Below, piece by piece: positions 34,753-43,249 of a stretch of 64,000 nucleotides of DNA. Positions within the stretch are counted from its first letter, which is position 1, and every line of letters begins with the position of its first letter. Source of the DNA: Halobacillus massiliensis. Its GTDB lineage: Bacteria > Bacillota > Bacilli > Bacillales > Halobacillaceae. The stretch lies in the NCBI RefSeq assembly GCF_900166625.1, contig NZ_LT800499.1:449618-513617 (forward strand). The letters are read 5' to 3'. The notes under the pieces were generated by a model. It did no database searches, was not told the origin of the DNA, and saw nothing but the letters and a program-made list of their open reading frames with translations. A program made the position numbers and the translations under genes.

Positions 34753-35256
34753 ATGATTACTATAGGATTAACTCAAAAGCTGGCAAAACAATTAAATATC
34801 GAACCTCAGAATCCTGAAGCATTCAAAGAAACTCCGAAAATTAATAAATGGCACGCCAATCTCATTACACTAAATCGGAGAAAATGCTTAATTTTCATGA
34901 ATGATGAGACGGGGATTACTCTATCCTTATTTGGACTTCGAAAGCAGCAGTTTGAAAATTTGGAAAGCGTCTTTAAAGGATCACTCAAACAACTGCTTCA
35001 GCTTTTAAAAATAGAAGAACATATTATAAAAGAGATGCTTGATTCGACTGAGCAAATTGTTTTTACAAAAACAGATAATCGAAGTGTTCTCGGAATGATG
35101 AAAGAAGTGAAGTGGTTTCTTGAGGATTCTGTAGAAGGCCTGCCTTATGAAGAAATTGACGCTGCGGAAATAAATTATATTACGAATGCAGAATTAGTGT
35201 ACAGTCCTCTAAAAGAATACACTCCAGTAAAAACTCTTCGCGAGTATTTTGCTTAA
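34753..35256 (+). CDS. DUF6933-type protein of unknown function
   Basis: A 167-residue protein with 'WHANLITLNRRKCLIFMNDETGITLSLFGL', the conserved core I associate with the DUF6933 domain; no activity is known. The start is ATG 34753 behind AGAGGTGGAG; a longer frame from 34687 lacks a good ribosome binding site. No obvious partner gene; the next gene belongs to sulfide metabolism and has its own putative operator. Confidence 0.7.
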   Translation: MITIGLTQKLAKQLNIEPQNPEAFKETPKINKWHANLITLNRRKCLIFMNDETGITLSLFGLRKQQFENLESVFKGSLKQLLQLLKIEEHIIKEMLDSTEQIVFTKTDNRSVLGMMKEVKWFLEDSVEGLPYEEIDAAEINYITNAELVYSPLKEYTPVKTLREYFA

Positions 35257-35272
35257 ATCATTGTTTATTTAA

Positions 35273-35288
35273 ATACCTTATAGGGTAT
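35273..35288 (+). promoter_or_regulatory. Putative CstR/CsoR-type operator before the persulfide dioxygenase gene
   Basis: ATACCTTATAGGGTAT is an inverted repeat (ATACC/GGTAT) with the spacing seen in operators of the CsoR/CstR family. The gene 39 nt downstream is a CstB-like persulfide dioxygenase-rhodanese, a known target of the persulfide sensor CstR in staphylococci. No cstR gene is in this window. Confidence 0.5.
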
Positions 35289-35326
35289 GTCATTTGTGTA
35301 ATCTAATTTAGCGGAGGGATGCTGCA

Positions 35327-36730
35327 ATGTTTTTTAAATCATTTTTTGATGAAAAACTTGCCCAAATGTCATACATGGTAGGATGTCAAAAGACGGGCGA
35401 AGCTTTAGTTATAGATCCAGCTCGAAATATACAGCCTTACTTGGAAACAGCTGAGAAAGAAAATCTTAAGATTCATTCCATAACAGAAACTCATATTCAC
35501 GCAGACTTTTTATCAGGAGCAAGGGAACTTGCAGACACTGTGAACGGAAAGCTTTATCTCTCTGATGAAGGAGAAGATGACTGGAAATACCGGTATGCCG
35601 ATCAATATGATCATCAATGGCTCAAGGACGGAGATAAATTTTATGTTGGAAAAGTCCGGCTTGATATCATGCATACACCAGGTCATACTCCGGAAAGTTT
35701 ATCCTTCCTTTTAACAGACGAAGGAGGAGGGGCTTCCGTACCTATGGGGATTTTTACAGGAGATTTTGTGTTTGTCGGTGACGTGGGACGTCCGGATCTT
35801 CTCGAAAAAGCAGCAGGGGCAGAGGGCACCTCAAAGAAAGGTGCCAAAGAAATGTATAAGTCCCTGGAGCGTTTTAAAGAACTTCCTGATTACGTTCAGC
35901 TTTGGCCGGGCCATGGTGCAGGCAGTTCATGCGGAAAAGCGCTGGGAGCTGTTCCATCTTCAACGGTCGGTTATGAAAAAGTAACCAACTGGGCACTTAA
36001 GAAAGATAATGAAAAAGACTTCACAGAAGAGTTGCTTGATGGACAGCCTGAGCCTCCTAAATACTTCTCTGAAATGAAAAAACTAAACAAAGAAGGACCA
36101 GCGCTGCTGAAGGAAGTACCGGAGCTTGAAAAAATTGAAATTACTAAGCTGCGTGAAAAAGCAGCTGGTACATCAGCCGTTATTGATACACGGCCAAAAG
36201 AATCGTTTCAAAAAGGCCATATTGAGAGGACATTAAATATCCCAATCAATAAAGGATTTGCCAACTGGGCAGGCTGGCTGATCAGCTATGATCAAGATAT
36301 TGTAATCCTTAGCGAGCAGGAAGACTTGGAAGAAATTAATCAAACACTGCAGTCTATTGGTCTCGACCAATTAACCGCATATACAGATGTTAAAGAACTT
36401 GAGCAGATAGGCGGATTAGAAACCTACCGAAACATTACTCCCGAAGAATTTGATTCAACTTTCAGGAGCAGTGACGATTATGTAGTGGTAGACGTTCGAA
36501 CTCAGGAGGAATGGGATGAAGAGCATATAGAGGAGGCTATCCATGTGATGATAGGTACACTTCCCGATCGCTTAAATGAAATCCCTGAAGGAAAAACTCC
36601 AATTGTGCATTGTCAGTCAGGGGTGCGCTCAGCCATTGCTGCGAGCATCCTGCAGGCCAATGGATTTAAAGGTGTTTTAAACTTAAAAGGCGGATTTGGG
36701 GCCTGGAAAAAGTTTAAAGACGCTTCTTAA
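35327..36730 (+). CDS. Persulfide dioxygenase-rhodanese multidomain protein (CstB-like)
   Basis: A 467-residue protein: an N-terminal metallo-beta-lactamase domain of the ETHE1 type (about 1-245; metal motifs 'ETHIHADFLSG', 'HTPGHTPES', 'LWPGHGAGSSCG'), then two rhodanese domains. The first (about 270-350) has lost its catalytic Cys, and the second (about 370-465) keeps it in 'IVHCQSGVRSA'. Such proteins oxidise low-molecular persulfides and move sulfane sulfur, protecting against H2S. The start follows GCGGAGGGA. Confidence 0.9.
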   Translation: MFFKSFFDEKLAQMSYMVGCQKTGEALVIDPARNIQPYLETAEKENLKIHSITETHIHADFLSGARELADTVNGKLYLSDEGEDDWKYRYADQYDHQWLKDGDKFYVGKVRLDIMHTPGHTPESLSFLLTDEGGGASVPMGIFTGDFVFVGDVGRPDLLEKAAGAEGTSKKGAKEMYKSLERFKELPDYVQLWPGHGAGSSCGKALGAVPSSTVGYEKVTNWALKKDNEKDFTEELLDGQPEPPKYFSEMKKLNKEGPALLKEVPELEKIEITKLREKAAGTSAVIDTRPKESFQKGHIERTLNIPINKGFANWAGWLISYDQDIVILSEQEDLEEINQTLQSIGLDQLTAYTDVKELEQIGGLETYRNITPEEFDSTFRSSDDYVVVDVRTQEEWDEEHIEEAIHVMIGTLPDRLNEIPEGKTPIVHCQSGVRSAIAASILQANGFKGVLNLKGGFGAWKKFKDAS

Positions 36731-36737
36731 GCTTACG

Positions 36738-36768
36738 AAGAGCTGCTCATGACGGGCAGCTCTATTTT
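36738..36768 (+). terminator. Terminator of the persulfide dioxygenase gene
   Basis: The stem AGAGCTGC/GCAGCTCT is followed by ATTTTATT, 8 nt after the stop. Confidence 0.75.
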
Positions 36769-36773
36769 ATTAT

Positions 36774-36806
36774 AAAAAAAGACCTCTGCTATTTAAGCAG
36801 AGGTAA
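36774..36806 (-). terminator. Terminator of the RRNPP regulator/pro-peptide transcript
   Basis: The stem ACCTCTGC/GCAGAGGT is followed on the minus strand by seven T residues, about 60 nt after the pro-peptide stop. It closes the regulator-peptide unit. Confidence 0.82.
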
Positions 36807-36867
36807 AAGATTTATAGGTATAGGATTAGGGGAGGTGTTATTAATTAACACACATTGAAAAATAAAC

Positions 36868-36984
36868 TTAAACTTGTTCAATCAAGGGTCTAGGCCATGT
36901 GTCTTCTGCGCTGTCATATACAATAGGTGCGGCGGCAGAAGATAACAGTATAGCAACTGCTAAGACAGCAAATAATTTTTTCAC
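36868..36984 (-). CDS. Secreted pro-peptide, 38 aa, probable quorum-sensing signal of the upstream regulator
   Basis: A 38-codon frame starting at GTG 36984, preceded at 8 nt by the strong site AGGAGGG that lies inside the last codons of the upstream regulator. Start and regulator stop overlap as GTGA. The product has a basic start and hydrophobic core ('MKKLFAVLAVAILLSSAAA', a Sec signal peptide) and a short exported tail ending 'DTWPRPLIEQV'. This is the layout of the PapR, NprX and Phr pro-peptides, which are exported, trimmed and re-imported by an oligopeptide permease. The active segment is probably within the last 5-11 residues. It is followed by a minus-strand terminator. Confidence 0.78.
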   Translation of the reverse strand: MKKLFAVLAVAILLSSAAAPIVYDSAEDTWPRPLIEQV

Positions 36985-38255
36985 AGAATGATCCCTCCTA
37001 AGTGAGAATGTTTATTTAACAATTGAATTGCTAACCTAAGGTAAGTTGAAGATTTCTTGTACATTCGCTTTTTTTCCAATAGGTCTGAAAGAAACATTGA
37101 ATAGCGAATAATGTAAATATGGTTCTTCTTTTCCTTGAAGTAAGGAATAACTTCTTCTTCTAAAAAACTCTCGATATCTTGTGAATCCTCTATAAGCAGT
37201 TGATAAAAAGTAAAGTGCAATTTATGAGCTGTCGAAGGATATGTAAGCAATTTTTTAAACCCATCCTCCACCCAGTAACTGCATCCATTCAAGTCATTCA
37301 TTTTATAATGTTCTGTAACCAGACCATGTATTGCATTTAATAATTCAAACTTTGCCTCTCTATCAAATGGATACTCTAAACTTTTTTTATAATTATTAAT
37401 TGAGGCTTCATGCTTTCCTCTTCGAGATTCTAAAACTCCCAGATTAATAAAAACTAAACGTAATTGAAAGTAATCATCAGTCTGTAAAGCAATTTTTTTC
37501 GCTAATTCGTAATTCTCTAAGGACTTCGTATAATTTTTTAGTCTGCTAAAGTTAATGCCCAATATAATATGACAATCAGCACTTCTAGAAAGGTCGTAGT
37601 GAGACTGATATCTCTCCAGTGCCTGTTCTGTATAAAATATTGAGGCGGAAATAAAATTCAGCTGACTTGTGCCCAGTGCTAAAAGATAGAATAGGTCACT
37701 TATTTCCCAATTTTTCACTTCAATAGCAGAACTATGGTTTTTGGCTTCCAATAACTCCTCGTAAGAATTATCAAAATCTCCGCGATAATACATAACTAAC
37801 CCGGTGATTAAATGGTAATAAAACGCCATCTCTTCATCAAATGTATCTTTATGCTGCTTAATATTTTCCCATGCTTCATAAGCCTCCTCTACCTCACCTT
37901 TTAAAAGCAAGTATCGGATGCGGAAAAGTTCATAGAAAACATACAATTGATGGTTTTCGAGCATACTCTTCTGCTGAAGGAGTTCATCTTGCAGCTCTCT
38001 GGCATCGTCTGTGCGCTTATGTACGATCGCTTCATACCATTCCAACAGTTTTTCCTTTGATGGATGGTTGATTGCAGGATCATTAAAGTCAATTCCAAGC
38101 CGTTCATAGAGCAGCTCCAAGACTTCAATGGCAGGCATAGTCTGATCATTTTCTATCTTAGAAAGGTAAGCAGACGAAATGATGCCTTCAGCGAGCTGGT
38201 TTTGTGTTAAACCTTGTTTAACACGATGAAACCGAAGCGCTTTACCATATTCCAT
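36981..38255 (-). CDS. RRNPP-type peptide-sensing regulator (XRE HTH plus TPR)
   Basis: A 424-residue regulator. The XRE helix-turn-helix spans about residues 5-60 ('LTQNQLAEGIISSAYLSKIEND'), and about 70-424 are TPR-like repeats ('ADCHIILGINFSRLKNYTKSLENYELAKKI') forming a peptide pocket. The start is ATG 38255 behind AGGTGTG. It overlaps the 38-residue pro-peptide gene by 4 nt, so receptor and signal are translationally coupled, as in PlcR-PapR and NprR-NprX. It is a paralogue of the regulator at 21.8-23.1 kb. Targets are not visible here. Confidence 0.87.
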   Translation of the reverse strand: MEYGKALRFHRVKQGLTQNQLAEGIISSAYLSKIENDQTMPAIEVLELLYERLGIDFNDPAINHPSKEKLLEWYEAIVHKRTDDARELQDELLQQKSMLENHQLYVFYELFRIRYLLLKGEVEEAYEAWENIKQHKDTFDEEMAFYYHLITGLVMYYRGDFDNSYEELLEAKNHSSAIEVKNWEISDLFYLLALGTSQLNFISASIFYTEQALERYQSHYDLSRSADCHIILGINFSRLKNYTKSLENYELAKKIALQTDDYFQLRLVFINLGVLESRRGKHEASINNYKKSLEYPFDREAKFELLNAIHGLVTEHYKMNDLNGCSYWVEDGFKKLLTYPSTAHKLHFTFYQLLIEDSQDIESFLEEEVIPYFKEKKNHIYIIRYSMFLSDLLEKKRMYKKSSTYLRLAIQLLNKHSHLGGIIL

Positions 38256-38578
38256 TTTCACACACACCTAGTTGATCAACTGTCGATTTGTAGATTATTT
38301 TATCTCCAAATCTATTTTCAGAATACACGTTCGATGATTATTTTTCAACTATATAAATAGGTTTCCCAAGTCATGCTATTTTCATAGTCTTAAGTAGGTA
38401 AAAAAGGACCAACTTTCACAGATTTTAGCCATGAAAGAACAAATTATACGGGAAAGTACCAGGTCTAAAGAACAGGAAAGTGAAGAAAGGATTCCTGTGT
38501 GCATGAGTAAATATACCAAATTAAGGGTATAAATGGTATAGGAAAATAGATAATTATAAAGAAGGAGGAGAACGAATC

Positions 38579-40528
38579 GTGGGGTTAAACGTAACACAGA
38601 AACTAATTAAAGACCATTTGGTCAAAGGAGAAATGACGCCTGGTTCTGAGATCGGGCTGAAAATCGACCAGACATTAACACAAGATGCTACAGGGACAAT
38701 GGTCATGCTTGAATTAGAAGCAATGGGCATTGACCGCGCCAAGACGGAAGCCTCCGCTCAGTACGTAGATCACAATATGATACAGGAAGATAGCAAGAAT
38801 CCGGATGATCACTTGTTCCTTGAGAGTGCAGCCAAAAAGTTTGGATTACACTTCAGTCGTCCTGGTAACGGAGTAAGTCATCCTGTTCATATGCAGCGGT
38901 TAGCGAAGCCGGGAGGCACATTATTAGGATCTGACAGCCATACTTGTGCTAATGGATGTATGGGAATGCTGGCGATGGGGGCCGGTGGAATTGACGTAGC
39001 TATGGCCATTGCCGGTGAGCCTTTTTACGTAAAAATGCCGAAAATATGGGGTGTTTATGTAACGGGAGAATTTCCAGAATGGGTAAGCGCGAAAGATGCC
39101 ATTCTCGAAATGCTTCGCCGTCATGGTGTAAAAGGCGGTGTAAATCATATCTTTGAATATTATGGTCCTGGAGTGAAAAACCTATCGGCAATGGATCGGC
39201 ACGTTATCGCAAATATGGGGGCAGAACTGGGCGCTACGGCTACAGTTTTTCCGTCTGATAAAGAAACAAAAAAATACATGAAGCTTCAGGGAAGAAAAGA
39301 AGATTGGATTGAATTGAAAGCGGATAAAGATGCGACATATGATCGTGAAGAGGAGCTGGACTTATCAAGTCTTGAACCTATGATTGCCAAGCCTTCAAGT
39401 CCTGGAAATGTCGTGCCTGTAAGTGAAGTGGAGGGTGAACCTATTTATCAGTCTTATATTGGATCCTCTGCAAATCCTGGTTACCGTGACTTTGCGGTTG
39501 GCGCAGAAATTGTTAAGGGCCGGAAGATTGCTCATGGTCTTTCCCTGGATATTAACCCAACATCTCGCCAGATCTTAATAGACCTCTCAAAAGAAGGACA
39601 TATCGCCAGTTACTTGCAGGCGGGAGCCAGGCTGCATCAGGCTGGCTGTAACGGCTGTATTGGCATGGGGCAGGCACCAGCGTCCGGCCGCAACAGCCTG
39701 CGGACGACACCAAGGAACTTTCCTGGACGTTCAGGCACGAAAGAGGACAGCGTCTTTTTATGCAGTCCGGAAACAGCAGCTGTTTCTGCTTTAAACGGAA
39801 AAATTACCGATCCGCGGAATGCAGGGTTTAAATATCCTAAAATAAAAGAGCTGGACGAGCCTACGGTAGATACTGGGCTGCTGGATTCTCCTCTTCCGCC
39901 TGAAGAAGCAGCAAGAGAAGAGCTAGTAAAAGGACCCAATATCGCTTCCATACCTAAGATGGAGCCTATGTCTAATGAAATGGAACTGCCAATTTTGCTG
40001 AAAATGGGAAATGACATATCAACGGATGAAATTTTAGCTGGTGGGGCACGAGTTCTTCCATACCGAAGCAACCTCCCGGAAATCAGCAAATTCACTTTCG
40101 AAATCGTAGATGAAACCTATTACGACAGAGCGATGAAGGAGAACATGAAATCTGGTCATGCCATCGTGGGCGGAACGAATTATGGGCAAGGTTCAAGCCG
40201 GGAGCACGCTGCATTGGCTCCGCGCTATTTAGGCATGAAGGTAGCCATTGTAAAAGATTTTGCTCGTATTCACTGGCAGAACCTTGTGAACTTTGGCATC
40301 CTTCCTCTTACTTTCCAAAATGAAGAAGATTATGACAAGCTCGAGCAAGGGGACGTGCTTATTTTCAGAGATCTTCTTCAAACCATTCATCAGGAGGAAG
40401 GTATCGAAGCAGAGGTAAAAGACAAAGGCATAAAGATAAGGTTAGAGCATGCTCTTTCTGCCAGACAGTTAGAAATGATGGAAAAAGGCGGATTGATCAA
40501 CTGGTTAAAAGATCGGTTACATGCTTAA
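38579..40528 (+). CDS. Aconitate hydratase of the shorter (about 650-residue) type
   Basis: A 649-residue 4Fe-4S hydro-lyase interconverting citrate and isocitrate, or a related 2-alkyl-citrate or homoaconitate. Cluster Cys residues are in 'GSDSHTCANG' and 'AGCNGCIGMGQAP', and the swivel domain has 'GGTNYGQGSSREHAALAPRYLG'. It is about 250 residues shorter than the usual Bacillus CitB and belongs to the mitochondrial/clostridial-like group, so it may be a second aconitase. The GTG start follows GAAGGAGGAG. Single gene with a terminator. Confidence 0.88.
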   Translation: MGLNVTQKLIKDHLVKGEMTPGSEIGLKIDQTLTQDATGTMVMLELEAMGIDRAKTEASAQYVDHNMIQEDSKNPDDHLFLESAAKKFGLHFSRPGNGVSHPVHMQRLAKPGGTLLGSDSHTCANGCMGMLAMGAGGIDVAMAIAGEPFYVKMPKIWGVYVTGEFPEWVSAKDAILEMLRRHGVKGGVNHIFEYYGPGVKNLSAMDRHVIANMGAELGATATVFPSDKETKKYMKLQGRKEDWIELKADKDATYDREEELDLSSLEPMIAKPSSPGNVVPVSEVEGEPIYQSYIGSSANPGYRDFAVGAEIVKGRKIAHGLSLDINPTSRQILIDLSKEGHIASYLQAGARLHQAGCNGCIGMGQAPASGRNSLRTTPRNFPGRSGTKEDSVFLCSPETAAVSALNGKITDPRNAGFKYPKIKELDEPTVDTGLLDSPLPPEEAAREELVKGPNIASIPKMEPMSNEMELPILLKMGNDISTDEILAGGARVLPYRSNLPEISKFTFEIVDETYYDRAMKENMKSGHAIVGGTNYGQGSSREHAALAPRYLGMKVAIVKDFARIHWQNLVNFGILPLTFQNEEDYDKLEQGDVLIFRDLLQTIHQEEGIEAEVKDKGIKIRLEHALSARQLEMMEKGGLINWLKDRLHA

Positions 40529-40533
40529 AAAGA

Positions 40534-40569
40534 AAAACTGTTGATGGGCAGCCATCAACAGTTTTTTTT
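40534..40569 (+). terminator. Terminator of the aconitase gene
   Basis: The 13-bp stem AAACTGTTGATGG/CCATCAACAGTTT is followed by TTTTTT. Confidence 0.9.
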
Positions 40570-41518
40570 ATGGTCTTGTATGAATTGGAGCGAGTTTCGC
40601 TTCAATTTCAGTTCTTTGATTTTCTAAAAATGGGGGAAGGGCGAGTTTTTCCCCGAGTTTATCAATATCTTCATCCGTATCAAACCCTGGACCATCTGTA
40701 GCCAATTCAAAAAGAATGTGATTAGGCTCACGGAAATAAAGTGATTTAAAGTAAAAGCGGTCGACGAGGCCGGAATTTGGGAATCCGGCTCTTTCAATAA
40801 TGGTATGCCACTTTGCTAATTCCTCTTCATCTGCTACTCGAAAGGCTACGTGATGCACACTGCCTCGTCCAGGTTTCTCTCTTGGAAGGTCAGGGCGCTC
40901 TTCAATATGAACTTCTGCTCCACTGCCGCCTTCTCCAGTTTCCATAACGCGGCGCCCATTTATTGTACCAGCTTCTCTAAAGCCCAAAACTTCTTTTAAT
41001 ACTTTTAGTGTTGGAGAGGCATCTTTTACCGTTAAATGGACAGGTCCCAGCCCTGTAATTCCGTACTCCAGGGGAACAGGAGAGTGAACCCATGGGTCTC
41101 CTGAAGCCACGCCTGAATTATTTTCGTCCGATACAAGATGTAAACGCTGGCCTTCAGGGTCTTGAAAGGCTAGGAACTTTCTATTCATGACTTCTTTGAT
41201 GTTTTCGTGATCTACGTTATTTTTTTCCAGCCTGTCCTTCCAATAAAGAAGTGCTGCGTCATTTCTCACTCGAAGCGAAGTGGCAGAAATGCTGTGAGTT
41301 CCTTCGTAAGTGCGGCCAGCTCTTGGTATTTCAAAAAATGTAAGGTCGGTGCCCGGACTTCCTTTAGCGTCTGCATAAAATAAGTGATACATGGAGGTAT
41401 CATCCTGGTTAACCGTCTTTTTCACAAGTCTCAATCCTAAAACCTGTGTGTAAAAGTCATAATTTTTTTGTGCACTTGCGGTAATGGCCGAAACGTGATG
41501 GATTCCTTTAATCTCCAT
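40568..41518 (-). CDS. Ring-cleaving dioxygenase of the glyoxalase/VOC fold (MhqO/LinE-like)
   Basis: A 316-residue protein with two VOC repeats and a metal site made of His8 ('GIHHVSAIT'), a second His ('SVHHVAFRV') and a Glu ('NHILFELATDGPGF'). This matches the Bacillus MhqO/YdfO and MhqA ring-cleaving dioxygenases that degrade (methyl)hydroquinones and protect against quinone stress. The start is ATG 41518 behind AAAGGAGG; an in-frame extension to 41560 lies upstream of that site. No MhqR gene is adjacent. Confidence 0.85.
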   Translation of the reverse strand: MEIKGIHHVSAITASAQKNYDFYTQVLGLRLVKKTVNQDDTSMYHLFYADAKGSPGTDLTFFEIPRAGRTYEGTHSISATSLRVRNDAALLYWKDRLEKNNVDHENIKEVMNRKFLAFQDPEGQRLHLVSDENNSGVASGDPWVHSPVPLEYGITGLGPVHLTVKDASPTLKVLKEVLGFREAGTINGRRVMETGEGGSGAEVHIEERPDLPREKPGRGSVHHVAFRVADEEELAKWHTIIERAGFPNSGLVDRFYFKSLYFREPNHILFELATDGPGFDTDEDIDKLGEKLALPPFLENQRTEIEAKLAPIHTRP

Positions 41519-41561
41519 AATTGCAGCCTCCTTTATCTTGAATTCGAGATAATTGTACAAG

Positions 41562-41593
41562 AAAAATAGAGCGCAGTCAAATCTGCTGCTCTA
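41562..41593 (-). terminator. Terminator of the XRE-PAS/Sda-like transcript
   Basis: On the minus strand AGAGCAGCAG...CTGCGCTCT is followed by ATTTTTC, about 20 nt after the Sda-like stop. This supports the small gene being transcribed and ending here. Confidence 0.7.
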
Positions 41594-41611
41594 AAGGTAA
41601 CGGTAAGTCAT

Positions 41612-41770
41612 TTATAGTTTCGCTTCCCGCCAGCGTTCAAACTTTTCTTTCTCTCTTTTCTTAACCTCTGTGTATATCCATTCAACAAATTCATCGTCTA
41701 ATTCCAGTTCTAATGCTCTTTGGTAAGTGATCTTTAGGATGCGAAGTGGTAAGTGATCCAATTTAATCAA
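41612..41770 (-). CDS. Small helical protein resembling Sda/SinI, 52 aa
   Basis: A 52-codon TTG-initiated frame 17 nt after the XRE-PAS regulator, behind AGGGGGCGG. The sequence pattern 'LPLRILKITYQRALELELDDEFVEWIYTEVKKRE' lines up with Sda, the sporulation-kinase inhibitor, over the two-helix hairpin: Y-x-x-A-x-E/x-L, D-x-x-F-V/I-E, E-V/I-K-R/K-R. It also weakly resembles the SinI dimerisation helix. It probably binds a protein, either a histidine kinase or the regulator encoded before it. A terminator follows. Confidence 0.6.
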   Translation of the reverse strand: MIKLDHLPLRILKITYQRALELELDDEFVEWIYTEVKKREKEKFERWREAKL

Positions 41771-41787
41771 TGATCCGCCCCCTGCAC

Positions 41788-42315
41788 TCAAATTTGTAAT
41801 TCTGTAGAAACAGTAGCCACCCCTATAACCTCTTTTTTTTGGTTATATATCGGCTGGCCATAGACATCATAAACCTTTTTTCCAGTCGTCAATGGGAAAG
41901 TAATTTGGCGGCGGACAGAATTACCAGTAGCAATTACTTCTCTTTTTAAATTCATAAGTCCTTTCGCGCCATCGTTATCATCTATCTGTACATCACTCTT
42001 TCCTATGATAAGTACAGCATTAAAATCAGGGTGTGGATTAAAGATCCACGTATACCTTAACTCCAAATCGCAGTGAGCTACTACAATAGGGGAATTAGTT
42101 AATGCCACTATAAAAGGTTCGCTTAAATGCTCGGAGAAGAAAAGAGAAGGATTAATATTAAGGAAATTAGCAATTTGCGAAGCTACAGTCATACTAGGAT
42201 TTCTAGTAGCACTTTCGATTTGAGCGTAATAGGCTCTATCAATATGTGCTCCGTCTGCTACTTGCTGCTGAGTGAAATTTTTACTTTTTCTTAGCTGAAT
42301 GAGCCAGTCTCTCAT
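41788..42315 (-). CDS. XRE-family regulator with C-terminal PAS domain
   Basis: A 175-residue protein. Residues about 1-65 are an XRE helix-turn-helix ('FTQQQVADGAHIDRAYYAQIESATRNPS'), and about 70-175 are a PAS domain ('HCDLELRYTWIFNPHPDFNAVLIIGKSD' to 'EVIGVATVSTEL') of the type used as input module in sensor kinases. The fusion of a XRE DNA-binding domain with PAS suggests a one-component sensor of redox state, a small ligand or a protein partner. It is upstream of, and probably co-transcribed with, the Sda-like gene. Confidence 0.82.
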   Translation of the reverse strand: MRDWLIQLRKSKNFTQQQVADGAHIDRAYYAQIESATRNPSMTVASQIANFLNINPSLFFSEHLSEPFIVALTNSPIVVAHCDLELRYTWIFNPHPDFNAVLIIGKSDVQIDDNDGAKGLMNLKREVIATGNSVRRQITFPLTTGKKVYDVYGQPIYNQKKEVIGVATVSTELQI

Positions 42316-42579
42316 TTTCTCACACCCAATATGTCCATAGTCATAGTCCTTAGTAACTTATTCTAATTCATAACGGTAATACCTTGTGGCAGTTTGCAAC
42401 AAATGAGTCCGACATTTTCTTTTTGTTGTTTTTAACTTCTTTTAATCTCTAAATCTCCTTTTATGTCAAGGGTTGTCGATATATTGGACCGGCTTTTTGG
42501 AAAAGCTTAATATCTAATATTTAGAAGTTCTGCTATGATAGTCTAAGTCTTAATAAATTAATAGCCGAGGTGCAGCGTA

Positions 42580-43191
42580 ATGACAAATGAATTTCTCAAT
42601 ATCATAGCTGTAAGTGCTTTTGCTTTTAGTGGAGCTATTGTTGCTCTTAGTGAACGTTATGATATATTTGGAACTTTTATATTAGGAATAGCTACTTCAT
42701 TTGCCGGAGGTATTATTAGAAATATAGCACTGGATGTACCAGTAGTGCATGTATGGGAACAAGGTTACTTGTTTTATGTGGCATTAATAACAATTGCTAT
42801 AGTGTATGTATTCCCTAAAAATTGGGTTTTATTTTGGAACAGGTGGAATATTTATTCAGATGCTGTTGGTTTATCTGCTTTTGCGATTCAAGGGGCTGCA
42901 TTTGCAGCTGCTCAGGGATTTTCACTAGGTGGAATTGTTTTTTCAGCCATTTTGACAGGAGTGGGGGGAGGAGTTACGAGAGACGTACTCGCTCAGCGCC
43001 GTCCTATGGTTCTCCATCAAGAAATTTATGCTGTATGGGCATTAGCTGTAGGGTTGGCGGTCGGATTTGAAATCGTAAACCTGGAAAGTATTGTGGAGAT
43101 TTATCTTTTATTTGTGGTGATTATTGGCTGCCGCGTTCTTTCGTATCATTTAGGATGGCATTTGCGCTTTAGAGACTTATACAGGCTGTAA
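42580..43191 (+). CDS. TRIC-family (UPF0126) cation channel
   Basis: A 203-residue membrane protein with seven hydrophobic segments arranged as two three-helix repeats plus one. Each repeat carries the kinked glycine motif of trimeric intracellular cation channels ('FAGGIIRNIALD' and 'VGGGVTRDVLAQ'). Bacterial TRIC proteins conduct K+ or Na+ and may balance charge in osmotic adaptation, which suits a halophile. The start follows GAGGTGCAG; a TATGAT box lies near 42534. Confidence 0.9.
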   Translation: MTNEFLNIIAVSAFAFSGAIVALSERYDIFGTFILGIATSFAGGIIRNIALDVPVVHVWEQGYLFYVALITIAIVYVFPKNWVLFWNRWNIYSDAVGLSAFAIQGAAFAAAQGFSLGGIVFSAILTGVGGGVTRDVLAQRRPMVLHQEIYAVWALAVGLAVGFEIVNLESIVEIYLLFVVIIGCRVLSYHLGWHLRFRDLYRL

Positions 43192-43249
43192 AGATTTAAG
43201 ATAATGTGTCATATATTGCGTGTTTTCCTTAAATTCGTCTTCTATAAAC

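Noticed and set aside
39637-40095. 152-codon frame opposite the aconitase gene
   Set aside because: Shadow of the aconitase coding sequence, with Ser/Gly/Pro-rich composition and no start signal.
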